In this document: piece by piece, positions 1 to 9,854 of the stretch
Layout: each line of letters begins with the position of its first letter
Position numbering within the stretch: position 1 is the first letter of the stretch
Assembly (NCBI RefSeq): GCF_014174165.1
Contig: NZ_JABEQN010000019.1
Location: 32,615-96,614, forward strand
Direction of reading: 5' to 3'
Length of the DNA: 64,000 nucleotides
DNA from: Gluconacetobacter dulcium
GTDB lineage: Bacteria > Pseudomonadota > Alphaproteobacteria > Acetobacterales > Acetobacteraceae
Translations under genes and position numbers: made by a program
Notes under the pieces: generated by a model
Database searches by the model: none
Seen by the model: the letters and a program-made list of their open reading frames with translations, nothing else
Told to the model about the DNA's origin: nothing

Positions 1-423
1 GCCGCCGCCGCGCCGCTGGGGGCGGTGGCGGTGCAGATGGGCATGCTGGTCAAACTGGCGCGGGTGTTGATGCTGGGGCCGGTCTGTCTGGTGCTGTCGC
101 TGGTGACTCCCTCGGCCGGCGGAGAGGGGGCGGCAGGGGCGGTGACGGGGGCGCGGCGGCCGCGCCTTGTGCCGTGGTTTCTTGTCGGTTTCCTGCTGCT
201 TGCGGCCTGCCGGCTGCTGGGGCTGGTGCCCGTTGGCGTGGCCGCGCCGCTTGGCGATGGCGCGGCGTTCCTGACCGTCATATCCATGGCGGCGCTGGGG
301 CTGGGGGCCGACCTGCGCATGGTGGCCAGGGCGGGGGGACGGGTGATGGCGACGGTGGCGCTGTCGCTCCTTGGCCTGACGGGACTTGGGCTGGGCCTGA
401 TCCGGATGCTGCATCTGGCCTGA
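1..423 (+). CDS. YeiH-family putative sulfate exporter, C-terminal part
   Basis: The open frame enters from the left edge and runs to TGA at 421-423, so only the last 140 residues are present. They contain three to four hydrophobic segments, with a stretch reading MAALGLGADL followed by a closing membrane helix. This matches the C-terminal core of the YeiH/YeeE-like putative sulfate exporter family of the inner membrane. The ATG/GTG codons near position 25 lie inside the frame and are not the true start. Transport substrate in this family is largely predicted, not demonstrated. Confidence is good for the family and low for the substrate. Confidence 0.7.
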   Translation, partial: AAAAPLGAVAVQMGMLVKLARVLMLGPVCLVLSLVTPSAGGEGAAGAVTGARRPRLVPWFLVGFLLLAACRLLGLVPVGVAAPLGDGAAFLTVISMAALGLGADLRMVARAGGRVMATVALSLLGLTGLGLGLIRMLHLA

Positions 424-633
424 TGTCCTGCCGCGGCAGGCGGCCCGGCGCGGCCAGGATGTCATGATTTTTAAAAAAACGGGCACCCGGATGGTTTGAC
501 AAACCGGCAGGGTTCGTGCGCCCATAACCGCATCTGGATCGATGCTGGTCGTCGGCGGTGGCCCGCCGGGTATCGCGTGTCGGGCAGACATCGGTCGAGC
601 GGCATCATGCCGGCAACAAGGGACGAAGTGACT
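424..633 (+). promoter_or_regulatory. intergenic region and probable long leader of the cold-shock gene
   Basis: This 210-bp gap begins with a GC-rich inverted repeat (palindrome CCTGCCGCGGCAGG at 427-440, then a related arm ending near 463) followed by a T/A run at 468-478. That could terminate the upstream gene, though the stem is imperfect. The remaining roughly 150 bp before the cold-shock ATG hold no convincing gene. Long structured leaders are typical of cold-shock mRNAs, so a regulatory leader is an inference. I could not place -35/-10 boxes with confidence. Confidence 0.35.
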
Positions 634-837
634 ATGGCGACGGGTACCGTGAAGTGGTTCAACGCAACCAAGGGTTTTGGCTTCATCATGCCCGAGGACG
701 GGGGCAAGGATGTGTTCGTGCACATCACGGCCGTTCAGGCGGCGGGTCTGCGGGGCCTGAACGAGAACCAGCGCGTCAGCTATGACGTCGTGACCGAGCG
801 CGGCAAGGCGGCGGCATCGAACCTCAAGCCGCTCTGA
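634..837 (+). CDS. cold-shock domain protein (CspA family)
   Basis: The 67-residue product is the normal length of a single cold-shock domain. It starts [18 protein letters not shown], carrying RNP1 (KGFGFI, residues 13-18) and RNP2 (DVFVHI, about 26-31), the two motifs whose aromatic residues stack on single-stranded RNA or DNA. Proteins of this family act as RNA chaperones in the cytoplasm. An in-frame ATG further upstream would add 46 residues without family similarity, so ATG 634, at the start of the domain, was chosen. It stands alone, with dinG convergent just downstream. Which paralogue it is, and whether it is cold-induced, cannot be told from sequence. Confidence 0.93.
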   Translation: MATGTVKWFNATKGFGFIMPEDGGKDVFVHITAVQAAGLRGLNENQRVSYDVVTERGKAAASNLKPL

Positions 838-845
838 AGGCAGGA

Positions 846-3827
846 TTACGGGGCGGGGGGCATCGTATGTTCCCCGTCCGCCGAGGCGCGCAGGAAGGCT
901 TGCAGGTCCCGCGCGGTTTCGGCCAGCCCGGCCCGGTGGACGGCAACGCCATCGGGGAAGGCCGACATCAGCCGTGAGGGTGCCCGGCGGTCGAGCAGTA
1001 CGAACGCCCCCCGGTCTCCCGTGCTGCGGATCAGCCGGCCGAATGCCTGGCGCAGGCGCAGGCGCGCGATCCGGTCGTCATACTCGCCCGGCGCCCCGTG
1101 CGACAGGTGCGTGCGGCGTTCGCGATGCAGGATGTCGGGACGGGGCCACGGCACGCGCTCGAACACCACCAGACGCAGCGCGTTGCCGGGGACATCGACC
1201 CCGTCGCGCATCGCATCCGTGCCCAGCAGGCAGGAATTTTCTTCCGAACGGAAGATATCGACCAGCGTGGCATTATCCATGCCGTCGACATGCTGGGCGT
1301 AAAGCGGGATGCCCGCTTCCTCCAGCGGTTGCGACAGCCGCCGATGCACGGCGCGCAGGCGGGAAATCGCGGTGAACAGGCCCAGGCCGCCGCCGCCGGC
1401 GGCCAGGAACAGCGTGCGATAGGCGGCGGCCAGCGCGCCGATATCGTCATGGGCCACGTCGGTGACGACGAAGGCGCGGCTCTGGTGGCGATAATCGAAC
1501 GGGCTGGCCAGCGCGGCGCGCAGTGCCGGCGAGGGCAGGTGGCTGGCGCCGGTCCGGGCCTCGGCGGCCTCCCACGCGCGTTCGGCTTCCTCCGGGTCGC
1601 CCTTGGCGTTTTCGTCGCGCAGGGTGGCCGAGGTGATCAGGACGCCATGGGCCGGGGCCGCCAGCACGGTGGCGAAGGGGATGGTCGGGTCCAGCCAGTG
1701 GCGGTGCAGCCCGACATCCTGCTCGCCGGGGCGCTGGCCCTCGCGGCGGTCCATGCGGATGAAATCGACATATTGCGGGGCGCCGAGGCTGGTGCCGTCG
1801 CGGACCTCGCCGATTGCGCGCAGCATCGCGCTCCATCCGTCCACCCGGCTGAGGGCGCGGCGGCGCATCGTGCGGACCGCGGCCTCGATCCGCTCGCGGG
1901 TCGCGGGGTCGAGGTCGCCCGATTCGTCGTCCAGACGTTCCAGCAGGCGGTCGACTAGAGTGCGCAGGGCGACCGACAGACGGTCCAGTGCCCGCGCCAG
2001 CGTGTTTGCGGCCGGCGACACGTCCTCGGCCAGCGGATGCAGGTCGCATTCGATGGCGCCCGGCATGGTGTGCGGCTGGGCCGGGTCGCCGGCGCGGCTG
2101 CGGGCGAGGACCTGGCAGGCCAGCAGGTGCAGGAACTGTTCGCAGGGATTGGGCAGCGTGTCGCGCGCGGGGGGCGGTGTGTCCCTGGCCGTGTGGTCCT
2201 CGCCGGGCGGGGCGGGCATGGCGGCGCGCAGCATGCCGGCCAGGCGGCCGGACCAGCCGGGCGCGGGCAGGGCGTGGGCGGCCTGCAACACGGCATCCAG
2301 CGGAGATTCCAGTCTGGCGTCGCCCACCACCAGATCGTCCAGCCGGCGCTTGAGGCCACGGGCGCGGGAGCGCGCGCCTTCGGCGCCCAGCAGCCAGCGG
2401 CGGAGTTCGGCCGCTTCCAGCCCCGACAGTTCGACCGAGAAGGCGCTGTCGGCGGCGTCCATCACATGATGGCCTTCGTCGAACACGTAGCGGGTGGGGA
2501 TATTGTCTTCGTCGGAGGCCGTCTCGTCGCCCATCGCGTGCCATGCGGCCTGCGTCATCACCAGCGCGTGGTTGGCGATGACCAGATCGGCCTGGCGGGC
2601 GCGCCGGATCGAATGTTCGACGAAGCAGCGTTGATAATGCGGGCAGGCGCCGTGGATACATTCGCCCCGCCGGTCCGCCACGCCCGCCAGCGTGCCGCGC
2701 CCGAACAGGTCGCCGAACCAGCCGGGCAGGTCGCCGCCCATCAGGTCGCCATCGGCGGTGACGCCGGCCCAGCGGGCCAGTAGCGACAGCGCGATGATGC
2801 TGCCTGAGAGGCTGCCAGTGGGGCTGCCAGTGGGACCGCCCCGGTTGCCGGCGACGTTCACGGCTTCTTCCATGTTCAGCAGGCACAGGTAGTTTTCCCG
2901 GCCTTTGCGCAGGACGACATGTTGCCGCCGGATGGCCGGGTCGGGGTGGAGGCGTGTGAGTTCGCCCTCGATCTGGCGTTGCAGGTGCCGTGTGTAGGTG
3001 CTGATCCAGACGGAGCCGCCATTGCGTTCGGCCCACAGGCTGGCGGGCGCGACGTAGCCCAGCGTCTTGCCGGTGCCGGTGCCCGCTTCGGCCAGGACCA
3101 TGTGCGGGTCGCCCCGCGTCAGGCGCGGGGCGAAGGCGGCGCTGGCCGCGCCCGCGAAATCGGCCTGGCCGGCGCGGCTTTCGGCCTGCGCGCCCAGCAT
3201 CTCGGCCAGCCGGCGGCGGGCGTCCGCCACCGGGACCGGCTGGCTGGACGGGGGCGGGCGGGGAGCCGTTTCCTCCCATTTGGGCAGGCGGCGCCAGACG
3301 CGGATGGCGTCGCCCGGTTGCAGGGATTCGGCCGGCAGGGGGTGGGCGGCGCCCAGGGTGGCCAGCACGCTGGGACCCCAGGCCCAGCCGGCGCGGTCCA
3401 TCCTGACCGCCAGCGCCGCCATTTCCTCGCCCGCCGGGGTGGGGCGCAGGGAAGCGATATGGTCGAGCAGGAGATCCGCGAGGTCGGGCAGCAGGTCGGC
3501 TTCGGCCTTGCCGATCCGCGCCGCATCCAGGCCCAGGGCCATGGCCAGCCCCCGCGCGGTCGGCGGGATCGTGCGGCCGGGCATGGCGAAGAGGAACAGG
3601 TCCAGCAGGTCCAGCCACGCTGTCGGCTGGGGCTGGGGGGGCAGGCCCAGCCGGCGTGCGGTCAGCGGCGCGTGGACGACCAGGGGCGGCGGCATGTCCC
3701 GCAGCAGCCGTGCCGCTTCCTCGCCCGGCACGGCCAGGAGTTCGCCGTCGGACGTCAGCAGCGAGCAGGTGCCGTGACGCGCCACCAGGGCGGGCGGCAG
3801 GTCGGCAGAGGGGGGCGGTGTGGCCAT
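846..3827 (-). CDS. dinG: DinG/Rad3-like Fe-S ATP-dependent DNA helicase
   Basis: This superfamily 2 helicase of 993 residues has Walker [11 protein letters not shown] at about residue 250 and a DEGH box at about 450 ([10 protein letters not shown]). Four cysteines (one at about 317, then CIHGAC and QRC at about 388-398) fit the XPD/DinG 4Fe-4S cluster. Family members unwind 5'-to-3' and act on D-loops, R-loops or G-quadruplexes. ATG 3827 is preferred to the TTG directly before it. The N-terminal 200 residues include a stretch ([13 protein letters not shown], then LAMALGL) that recalls the exonuclease half of exonuclease-DinG fusions, but I see no catalytic acidic triad. It is convergent with the cold-shock gene and divergent from LysRS. 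Confidence 0.85.
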   Translation of the reverse strand: MATPPPSADLPPALVARHGTCSLLTSDGELLAVPGEEAARLLRDMPPPLVVHAPLTARRLGLPPQPQPTAWLDLLDLFLFAMPGRTIPPTARGLAMALGLDAARIGKAEADLLPDLADLLLDHIASLRPTPAGEEMAALAVRMDRAGWAWGPSVLATLGAAHPLPAESLQPGDAIRVWRRLPKWEETAPRPPPSSQPVPVADARRRLAEMLGAQAESRAGQADFAGAASAAFAPRLTRGDPHMVLAEAGTGTGKTLGYVAPASLWAERNGGSVWISTYTRHLQRQIEGELTRLHPDPAIRRQHVVLRKGRENYLCLLNMEEAVNVAGNRGGPTGSPTGSLSGSIIALSLLARWAGVTADGDLMGGDLPGWFGDLFGRGTLAGVADRRGECIHGACPHYQRCFVEHSIRRARQADLVIANHALVMTQAAWHAMGDETASDEDNIPTRYVFDEGHHVMDAADSAFSVELSGLEAAELRRWLLGAEGARSRARGLKRRLDDLVVGDARLESPLDAVLQAAHALPAPGWSGRLAGMLRAAMPAPPGEDHTARDTPPPARDTLPNPCEQFLHLLACQVLARSRAGDPAQPHTMPGAIECDLHPLAEDVSPAANTLARALDRLSVALRTLVDRLLERLDDESGDLDPATRERIEAAVRTMRRRALSRVDGWSAMLRAIGEVRDGTSLGAPQYVDFIRMDRREGQRPGEQDVGLHRHWLDPTIPFATVLAAPAHGVLITSATLRDENAKGDPEEAERAWEAAEARTGASHLPSPALRAALASPFDYRHQSRAFVVTDVAHDDIGALAAAYRTLFLAAGGGGLGLFTAISRLRAVHRRLSQPLEEAGIPLYAQHVDGMDNATLVDIFRSEENSCLLGTDAMRDGVDVPGNALRLVVFERVPWPRPDILHRERRTHLSHGAPGEYDDRIARLRLRQAFGRLIRSTGDRGAFVLLDRRAPSRLMSAFPDGVAVHRAGLAETARDLQAFLRASADGEHTMPPAP
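2810..2833. repeat. 12-bp exact tandem duplication inside dinG
   Basis: The unit GGCTGCCAGTGG occurs twice back to back in frame, producing a Gly/Ser/Thr/Pro-rich segment ([14 protein letters not shown]) between the first Fe-S cysteine and the remaining cluster cysteines. The length is a multiple of three, so the frame is kept. It looks like replication slippage in a loop that tolerates length change. Confidence 0.8.
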
Positions 3828-3946
3828 CAAGGGAACATATAGGGGACAAATCGCCGTCTGTCGCCCACCCGATGGAGGCCCGATGGAGGGATGATGTATG
3901 GTATGGATTGACCGGTCAGGTTTCAGTTCATAGCTTCCTGCGCATC

Positions 3947-5569
3947 ATGTCCGATCAGAACCGTCTCGATCCCGCTTCCCTGCCCAAGGCCTGGCCGTTC
4001 GAAGAGGCGGCCAAGCTGGCCGCCCATGTCGAACGCAAAGCCCTGCCGGCCGACGCGCCCGCCCTGCTGGAAACCGGCTATGGGCCGTCCGGCCTGCCGC
4101 ATATCGGCACCTTCGGCGAGGTGGCGCGGACCAGTTGGGTCCGCCAGGCCTATACGCGCCTGACGGGGCGGCCGACGCGGCTGCTCGCCTTTTCCGACGA
4201 CATGGACGCGCTGCGCAAGGTGCCGGACAATGTGCCCAATGGTGACATGCTGCGCCAGCATCTGGGCAAGCCGCTGTCGCGCATTCCCGACCCGTTCGGC
4301 ACCCACGAATCCTTTGCCGCCCACAACAATGCGCGGCTGCGGTCGTTTCTGGACGGATTCGGCTTTGAATATGAATTCGCGTCCTCCACCGAATATTATG
4401 CCAGTGGCCGCTTCGACGCGGCGTTGCGCCGGGTGCTGGAGGTGCATGACGAGATCGTCGCCGTCATCGCGCCGACGCTTGGCCCGGATCGCCGCGCGAC
4501 CTATTCCCCCGTTCTGCCGATTCATCCGCGCACCGGGCTGGTGATGCAGGTGCGCATGGATGGCATCGACCCCGTGGCGGGGACGGTGCGCTGGACCGAC
4601 GAGGACGGCGAGACGTTCGAGACCCCGGTGACCGGCGGCCATGCGAAGATGCAGTGGAAGGCGGACTGGGCCATGCGCTGGTTCGCGCTGGGCGTCGATT
4701 ACGAGATGTCGGGCAAGGACCTGATCGACAGCGTGAAGCTGTCGGGCAAGATCTGCCGCATTCTGGGTGGCGAGGCGCCGGCCGGCCTGACCTACGAGCT
4801 GTTTCTGGACGAGAACGGCCAGAAGATCTCCAAATCCAAGGGCAACGGCATCTCGGTCGAGGAATGGCTGCGCTATGCGCCCGCCGAGAGCCTGGGCCAG
4901 TATATGTTCAACGCGCCCCAGCGGGCGAAGCGCCTGTTCTTCGACGTTATTCCCAAGGCGGCGGACGAGTATCTGGCCAATGTCGCGCGTGCCCGCGCGC
5001 AGGAGGCCGATGAGTCGGCGCTGCTGGCCAATCCGGCCTGGTTCATCCATGCCGGGCGGATCGACGACCGCGCGGGCAGCCCGCTGACCTTCGCCATGCT
5101 GCTCAACCTGGCCAGCGCCGCGAACGCGGATACGCCCGATGTGCTGTGGCGGTTCATTCACCGCTATGATGCGGCGGCCTCGCCCGAGACCTGCCCGATG
5201 CTGGCGCGGCTGGTGGATCACGCGATCGTCTATTACGCGGATTTCGTGCGGCCTTCGAAGACTTACCGGGAGCCCGATGCGCGGGAGCGCGCGGCCCTGG
5301 CCGATCTGGCGGAGACGCTGCGCGGGCTGGAGGGGGACGCGACCGACCCCGACATGTTGCAGAATCTGGTCTTCGAGATCGGCAAGCGGCATGGGTTCGA
5401 GCCGCTGCGGAGCTGGTTCGGCTGCCTGTACGAGGTCCTGTTGGGCCAGAAGGAGGGGCCGCGATTCGGTATTTTCATCGGTCTCTACGGGGTGGCGGAA
5501 ACCGTGGCGCTGATCGAGGCGGCGCTGCTTCGAGCGGTGGCCGGGACCGCGTCTGTCGCCGCCGGTTGA
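3947..5569 (+). CDS. lysK: lysyl-tRNA synthetase, class I
   Basis: The 540-residue product charges tRNA-Lys with lysine in the cytoplasm. It is the class I form rather than the more common class II LysRS. The HIGH-type signature is [10 protein letters not shown] at about residues 47-56, and the KMSKS-type signature is KISKSKGNG at about residues 289-297. ATG 3947 opens [18 protein letters not shown]. An upstream in-frame extension overlaps the dinG promoter side and has no family features. The gap to the downstream mprF-like gene is 42 bp in the same direction, so the two are probably co-transcribed. That is notable because MprF uses lysyl-tRNA as its amino-acid donor. Class I LysRS is common in Alphaproteobacteria. 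Confidence 0.93.
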   Translation: MSDQNRLDPASLPKAWPFEEAAKLAAHVERKALPADAPALLETGYGPSGLPHIGTFGEVARTSWVRQAYTRLTGRPTRLLAFSDDMDALRKVPDNVPNGDMLRQHLGKPLSRIPDPFGTHESFAAHNNARLRSFLDGFGFEYEFASSTEYYASGRFDAALRRVLEVHDEIVAVIAPTLGPDRRATYSPVLPIHPRTGLVMQVRMDGIDPVAGTVRWTDEDGETFETPVTGGHAKMQWKADWAMRWFALGVDYEMSGKDLIDSVKLSGKICRILGGEAPAGLTYELFLDENGQKISKSKGNGISVEEWLRYAPAESLGQYMFNAPQRAKRLFFDVIPKAADEYLANVARARAQEADESALLANPAWFIHAGRIDDRAGSPLTFAMLLNLASAANADTPDVLWRFIHRYDAAASPETCPMLARLVDHAIVYYADFVRPSKTYREPDARERAALADLAETLRGLEGDATDPDMLQNLVFEIGKRHGFEPLRSWFGCLYEVLLGQKEGPRFGIFIGLYGVAETVALIEAALLRAVAGTASVAAG

Positions 5570-5611
5570 CGCAGGGGTGGTGACCTCTGCCATGGCCGGG
5601 TTCGCTCTCTG

Positions 5612-7675
5612 ATGGTTCTGAACTGCTCCCTTCCGCCGGATGGCCCCCCGCCGCCGGCGCCGGGTTGGCGGCGGCTGCTGCGGCATCTGCCGCATGTGGT
5701 GGGCCTGTGCCTGATGGTCGCCGCGATCGTCGTGGTCCAGCATGAGGTGCGGGACCTGCATTGGGATGATATCCGCGCGGCGCTGAGGACCATACCGGCC
5801 ACGACCATGATGCTGGGGATCGGCTGTACGGTCCTGTCCTATTTCATCCTGTCCTTCTACGATTGCCTGGCGGTGGTGCAGGTCGGGCATCGGCTGTCGT
5901 TCCGCAAGGCGGCCTTTGCCTCGTTCTGTTCGTATGTGCTGTCGCACAACCTTGGTTTCGCCGCGATTTCCGGGGCGGCCGTGCGCTTTCGGCTGTATGG
6001 CAACTGGGGGGTGGGGGCGTTCGATATCGCCCAGATCATCGCGTTCTGTTCCGCGACCTATCTGCTAGGGGCGGGGGCGCTGATCGGGGCCGTGCTGCTG
6101 CTGGAGCCCGGTGCGATACCGGTCATCGGCGCGCATCTGCCGCATCTGGTACTGGCGGGGATCGGGCTGCTGCTTTGGGCGGTGGTGGGAGGCTATATCC
6201 TGCTCGGGCTGTGGCTGACGCAGGTGCGGATCTGCCGCTGGACCATCGTGCTGCCCCGGCCGCCCATGGCGTTTGCCCAGATGGTGGTCGCGGCCGCCGA
6301 GGTCGCCGCCACGGCGGGGATTGCCTATATCTTCCTGCCGTCGGGGGTCGGGCTGGGATATGGGGTGTTCCTGGCCATCTATATCGCCTCCTACACCGCC
6401 GGTCTGGTGGCCAGCGTGCCGGGGGGGCTGGGGGTGTTCGACGGGGCGATGATGCTGGCGCTGGGGGCGTATCTGCCGCCGTCGCAGATCGTCAGCACCA
6501 TTCTGGTCTTCCGGTTGTTCTATTACATCATCCCGCTCTTTCTCGCCGGGCTGATGTTCGCGGGGCACGAACTGTTCCTGCGCGGGGATGCCGCCCTGGC
6601 GCGCAAGGGCGCGCCCCGTATCCCCCGGCGCGGGCCGCGCGACATCCGGCCCAGCCATGTGATTCGCGAGAGCGAGGCCGATTTCTCGGTCGTGGTGGCG
6701 ACGGGGGCGGTTTCGATCTGCGGGGCGCTGCTGATCGCGCTGACGATCCTGGACCCCGCGTCGTGGAGCAATGCCGGCGGGCTGCATCATCTGGTGGGCG
6801 TGGCGGGCGATTACCTGCTGTCGCTGATCGGCGTGGCGCTGATCGGGCTGGCCGTGGGCCTGTCGCAGCGCGTGACGCTGGCCTGGAAACTGACGCTGGG
6901 CCTGCTGGTGGGGGCGGTCGCGCTGACCCTGCTGCGGGGGGCGTCGCTGGCCGTGCCGGGCATTCTGGGACTGGTGGCGGTTCTGATCGCGCCGTTCCGC
7001 AGTTCCTACTACCGGCACGCGCGCATCCTGAGCGAACCGCTGTCGTTCCGCACCGGGCTGTCGCTGGTGCTGCTGATCGGCTGCGTGCTGGTGCTGGTCT
7101 GCTCCGGGCCGCAGGACGAGGTGGGCGGGAGTTGGTGGGAGGTCATGCTGTTCACCTCCTCCCACGGCATTGCGCAATGGGTCATGGGGCTGGCCGTTTT
7201 GCTCGGTCTGGTCATGATCGGCCGGCTGGTGCGTCCTGGACGGATTGCCGTGCGGCCCTGGGACACCGCTGGCGACGCCGAATACCAGGCGCTGGATCAT
7301 GCGCTGGACGATCTGGGGCCGATCCCGCCCACCGGGCTGATCCCCGGCGAAGCCGGCCTTGCCCTGCTGCCGTTCGTGCGGACGCAGACCTTTCTCATCG
7401 GGCTGGGCGATCCTGCCGGGAAGTCGGCCGATTGTGCCTCCGCCATCTGGTGGCTGCGGGATCTGGCGGTGCAGGAGGGCAGGCAGCCGGCATTCTGGCA
7501 GGTCGGAGCCTCGATGCTCGATGTCTATAACGATCTGGGCCTGACATCCTGGCCGCTGGTGGAGGAAACCGGCGACGACCGGTATCTGTGCTGCCTGCCG
7601 CAGAGCGTGCAGCCTGTCATTGCTGTGATGCAGACGGGTGGGGGCGTGCCCGCCATGCGTCCGGACGGGGCTTGA
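5612..7675 (+). CDS. mprF: MprF-like phosphatidylglycerol flippase, C-terminal synthase domain truncated
   Basis: This 687-residue inner-membrane protein has about a dozen hydrophobic segments from residue 20 to about 545. The N-terminal UPF0104-type region, with AAISGAAVRFRLYGNWG at about 115-131, matches the flippase part of MprF, which flips aminoacylated phosphatidylglycerol and protects against cationic peptides. The soluble C-terminal part (about 555-687) has the first half of the DUF2156 GNAT-like fold (FWQVGASMLDVYNDLGLTSW), then ends. Canonical MprF is about 840-870 residues, so the second GNAT half with the transfer site seems missing. No continuation is visible in the 94 bp before the next gene. 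It may be flippase-only or inactive as a synthase. It follows class I LysRS closely. Confidence 0.8.
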   Translation: MVLNCSLPPDGPPPPAPGWRRLLRHLPHVVGLCLMVAAIVVVQHEVRDLHWDDIRAALRTIPATTMMLGIGCTVLSYFILSFYDCLAVVQVGHRLSFRKAAFASFCSYVLSHNLGFAAISGAAVRFRLYGNWGVGAFDIAQIIAFCSATYLLGAGALIGAVLLLEPGAIPVIGAHLPHLVLAGIGLLLWAVVGGYILLGLWLTQVRICRWTIVLPRPPMAFAQMVVAAAEVAATAGIAYIFLPSGVGLGYGVFLAIYIASYTAGLVASVPGGLGVFDGAMMLALGAYLPPSQIVSTILVFRLFYYIIPLFLAGLMFAGHELFLRGDAALARKGAPRIPRRGPRDIRPSHVIRESEADFSVVVATGAVSICGALLIALTILDPASWSNAGGLHHLVGVAGDYLLSLIGVALIGLAVGLSQRVTLAWKLTLGLLVGAVALTLLRGASLAVPGILGLVAVLIAPFRSSYYRHARILSEPLSFRTGLSLVLLIGCVLVLVCSGPQDEVGGSWWEVMLFTSSHGIAQWVMGLAVLLGLVMIGRLVRPGRIAVRPWDTAGDAEYQALDHALDDLGPIPPTGLIPGEAGLALLPFVRTQTFLIGLGDPAGKSADCASAIWWLRDLAVQEGRQPAFWQVGASMLDVYNDLGLTSWPLVEETGDDRYLCCLPQSVQPVIAVMQTGGGVPAMRPDGA

Positions 7676-7769
7676 CGGCCGCGTCAGTCTGGGAAAAACG
7701 ATAGCCGGCTTTCGACTGGTGGCGACTGGTCGGGCATTGCCGCCAGATCGCTCCTTGGAATGCGTTCCG

Positions 7770-8501
7770 ATGTCCCCAGGCCTTCATGGCATTGCTTCCC
7801 TCGGTTGGAAGGATGCGCTCTCCGTCTTCAGCAATACGTTTCTGCTGGCGTTTCCTGCCCTGTTCTCGATCGTCAATCCGCTTGGGGCGTCGCTGATCTT
7901 CTCGCAGGTGACCGCCGGGCGCGAGCGGAGCGAAACGCTGGCACTGGCCCGGACGGTCGCGCTCTATTCGGCGGCGCTTCTGATCGCTTCGATCTGGGCC
8001 GGCAGTGCGATTCTCGCATTCTTCGGCATTACGGTGGATTCGCTGCGGATCGCCGGTGGGCTGGTGGTGGCCGTGCGGGCCTGGGCGCTGCTTCAGGCGC
8101 CGGAGGAAGCCGCCGCGCGCAAGGAAAAGCAGGCCATGCAGGGCGGGCGGACCGTCACGCTGCCGAGTTGGACGGAAATGGCCTTCTTTCCGATGACCAT
8201 GCCGTTCACGGTCGGGCCGGGTTCGATCGCGGTCGCGATCGCGCTGAGTGCCTCGCGGCCGGCATCGCCCGCGTGGCTGCCCTTCTATCTCGCGGTTTCG
8301 GCGGCCGCGATCGTCGTGGCGGGAACGGTGTGGCTGGCTTATTCCTATGCCGAGCGGCTGGTCGTTCTGCTGGGGGTGACGGGCGCGCGGATCGTCTCGC
8401 GCCTTGCCGCGCTGATCCTGCTGTGTATCGGCGTGCAGATCCTCTCGGCGGGGATCGAGGGGCTGGTGGTGACGATCATGCACGCTGTGGCGGCGTCGTG
8501 A
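7770..8501 (+). CDS. MarC-family integral membrane protein
   Basis: The 243-residue product has six predicted membrane segments and the MarC/NAAT layout. The first helix is followed by SIVNPLGASLIF (proline-asparagine motif near residue 30), and a second half carries FFPMTMPFTVGPGSIA. MarC proteins are inner-membrane proteins of unclear substrate; one archaeal member was reported as a neutral amino acid transporter. ATG 7770 was chosen over an upstream codon because the added 44 residues are not family-like. Its 3' end overlaps the convergent uracil-glycosylase-like gene by 26 bp. Confidence 0.85.
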   Translation: MSPGLHGIASLGWKDALSVFSNTFLLAFPALFSIVNPLGASLIFSQVTAGRERSETLALARTVALYSAALLIASIWAGSAILAFFGITVDSLRIAGGLVVAVRAWALLQAPEEAAARKEKQAMQGGRTVTLPSWTEMAFFPMTMPFTVGPGSIAVAIALSASRPASPAWLPFYLAVSAAAIVVAGTVWLAYSYAERLVVLLGVTGARIVSRLAALILLCIGVQILSAGIEGLVVTIMHAVAAS

Positions 8502-9108
8502 CCTGTCGGGACGGTGCCAGCAGGGGGGCAATGGCGGCGCGCAGCGCCGGGAGGACCTCTGCCGTAAACCAGGGATTGCGGCGCTCCCACGCCCCGGTGC
8601 GCCAGGACGGATGCGGCAGGGGAAAATAGCGGGGCAGATAAGCGCGGAAATCGCGCACGCGGTCTTCCACGCGGCCCGGCCCCAGGACTGCCGCCTGGGC
8701 GTAGGACCCGACCAGGAGGGTCAGGGTGATGTCGGGCATGCAGGCCAGCAGCTTCTCCCGCCAGAGCGGGGCGCATTCCGGGCGCGGCGGGCGGTCGCCA
8801 CCCTTGGGCATGCGGCCCGGATAGCACAGGCCCATCGGCAGGATGGCGATGCGGCTGGAGTCGTAGAAGGTCTCGCGATCCATGCCGAGCCAGCCCCGTA
8901 GCCGGTCGCCGGAAGCATCGTTGAACGAAATTCCCGTTTCATGAACCCGTGTGCCGGGGGCCTGGCTTGCGATCAACAGGCGGGCGGTCGGTGAGACATG
9001 CAGCACCGGGCGTGGTCCCAGCGGCAGGCTGTCGGCACAGACACGGCATGCGCGCACCTGTGCGACGAGGGCGGTGAGATCGTCCGCCGCCCTGGTGCGG
9101 TCTGTCAT
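8476..9108 (-). CDS. uracil-DNA glycosylase superfamily protein
   Basis: This 210-residue protein belongs to the UDG-like fold represented by COG1573-type proteins. A short cysteine pair (CRVC) precedes LLIASQAPGTRVHETGISFND, the motif-A region that positions the water or base-flipping loop, and PHPSWRTG near residue 178 is the C-terminal motif. Such proteins may remove uracil from DNA, but several subfamilies lack shown activity, so substrate is uncertain. ATG 9108 (MTDRTRA) was chosen. It overlaps the end of the upstream sirtuin gene by 4 bp, which implies translational coupling in one operon. The 3' end overlaps marC on the other strand. Confidence 0.75.
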   Translation of the reverse strand: MTDRTRAADDLTALVAQVRACRVCADSLPLGPRPVLHVSPTARLLIASQAPGTRVHETGISFNDASGDRLRGWLGMDRETFYDSSRIAILPMGLCYPGRMPKGGDRPPRPECAPLWREKLLACMPDITLTLLVGSYAQAAVLGPGRVEDRVRDFRAYLPRYFPLPHPSWRTGAWERRNPWFTAEVLPALRAAIAPLLAPSRQVTTPPQRA

Positions 9109-9827
9109 GCGCCCAGGAGTTCTATGACCCATTGGGGGACCATGCGGGTTGCGGGGCCTATCAGCGTGCGGTCGAACAGGGTGGGGACCTGGGGTGGGTC
9201 GAGGTTGATGTCCACCGTTTCGGCATGGTCGCGGACCTGAGCCACGAAGCCGGCGGCTGGATAGACCGTGCCGGAGGTGCCGATCGTCACGAAGCGGTCG
9301 CAGCCGGCCAGGGCGGTTTCGATGCGGTCCATATGAAGCGGCACCTCACCGAACCAGACCACATCGGGGCGCAGGGTGGGACGGTGGCAGGCCGGACAGG
9401 GGGTGTCGGGCAGGCAGTCGCCCAGCCATTCGGGGGTGGCGCCGCAGGACGTGCAGCGGACCCGCCGCAATTCACCGTGCATATGCAGCACGTTGTGGCT
9501 GCCCGCGCGTTCGTGCAAATCGTCGATATTCTGGGTGACGATCAGGAGTTCGCCGTTCCAGCGCCCGTCATGCGCGGCTCGCTCCAGTTCCGCCAGGGCC
9601 AGATGGGCGGCGTTGGGCTGGACGCCCGCCAGTTCCGCCCGGCGCCCGTTATAGAAACGGTCGACCAGCATCGGGTCCCGGCGGAAGCCTTCCGGTGTGC
9701 AGACATCCGCGATGTTATGTCGGCTCCACAGGCCGTCGGCGTCACGGAACGTCTCCAGGCCGGATTCCCGGCTGATTCCGGCACCTGTCAGGACAACGAT
9801 GCGGTCCGCTGGATGATGCTGGGTCAT
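9105..9827 (-). CDS. cobB: NAD-dependent protein deacylase, sirtuin class III (CobB-like)
   Basis: The 240-residue Sir2 protein contains the NAD-binding GAGIS motif (residues 15-19), TQNIDDLHERAG (about 99-110), catalytic His in HMHGEL, and a four-cysteine zinc site (CTSC and CPAC). The pair Tyr-x-x-Arg in FYNGRRAE near residue 60 matches the tyrosine and arginine that bind acidic acyl groups in class III sirtuins, so desuccinylase/demalonylase activity besides deacetylation is plausible. It removes acyl groups from lysines in the cytoplasm, often on metabolic enzymes such as acetyl-CoA synthetase. The downstream glycosylase-like gene overlaps its stop by 4 bp. Confidence 0.9.
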   Translation of the reverse strand: MTQHHPADRIVVLTGAGISRESGLETFRDADGLWSRHNIADVCTPEGFRRDPMLVDRFYNGRRAELAGVQPNAAHLALAELERAAHDGRWNGELLIVTQNIDDLHERAGSHNVLHMHGELRRVRCTSCGATPEWLGDCLPDTPCPACHRPTLRPDVVWFGEVPLHMDRIETALAGCDRFVTIGTSGTVYPAAGFVAQVRDHAETVDINLDPPQVPTLFDRTLIGPATRMVPQWVIELLGA

Positions 9828-9854
9828 GTTTTATCTATGCCCGATCGCCGGACA

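Noticed and set aside
1447..3849. Long open frame on the minus strand (800 codons) overlapping dinG in another frame
   Set aside because: Composition is Arg/Pro/Ala-rich with no motif, and it follows from high GC in the dinG codon positions.
3923..5947. Long minus-strand frame opposite lysK
   Set aside because: Shadow of class I LysRS; Arg/Gln/His-rich with no domain.
7676..7769. Frameshifted remainder of the MprF synthase domain
   Set aside because: None of the frames in this gap shows DUF2156-like sequence, and MarC starts directly after, so a simple frameshift does not explain the short end.
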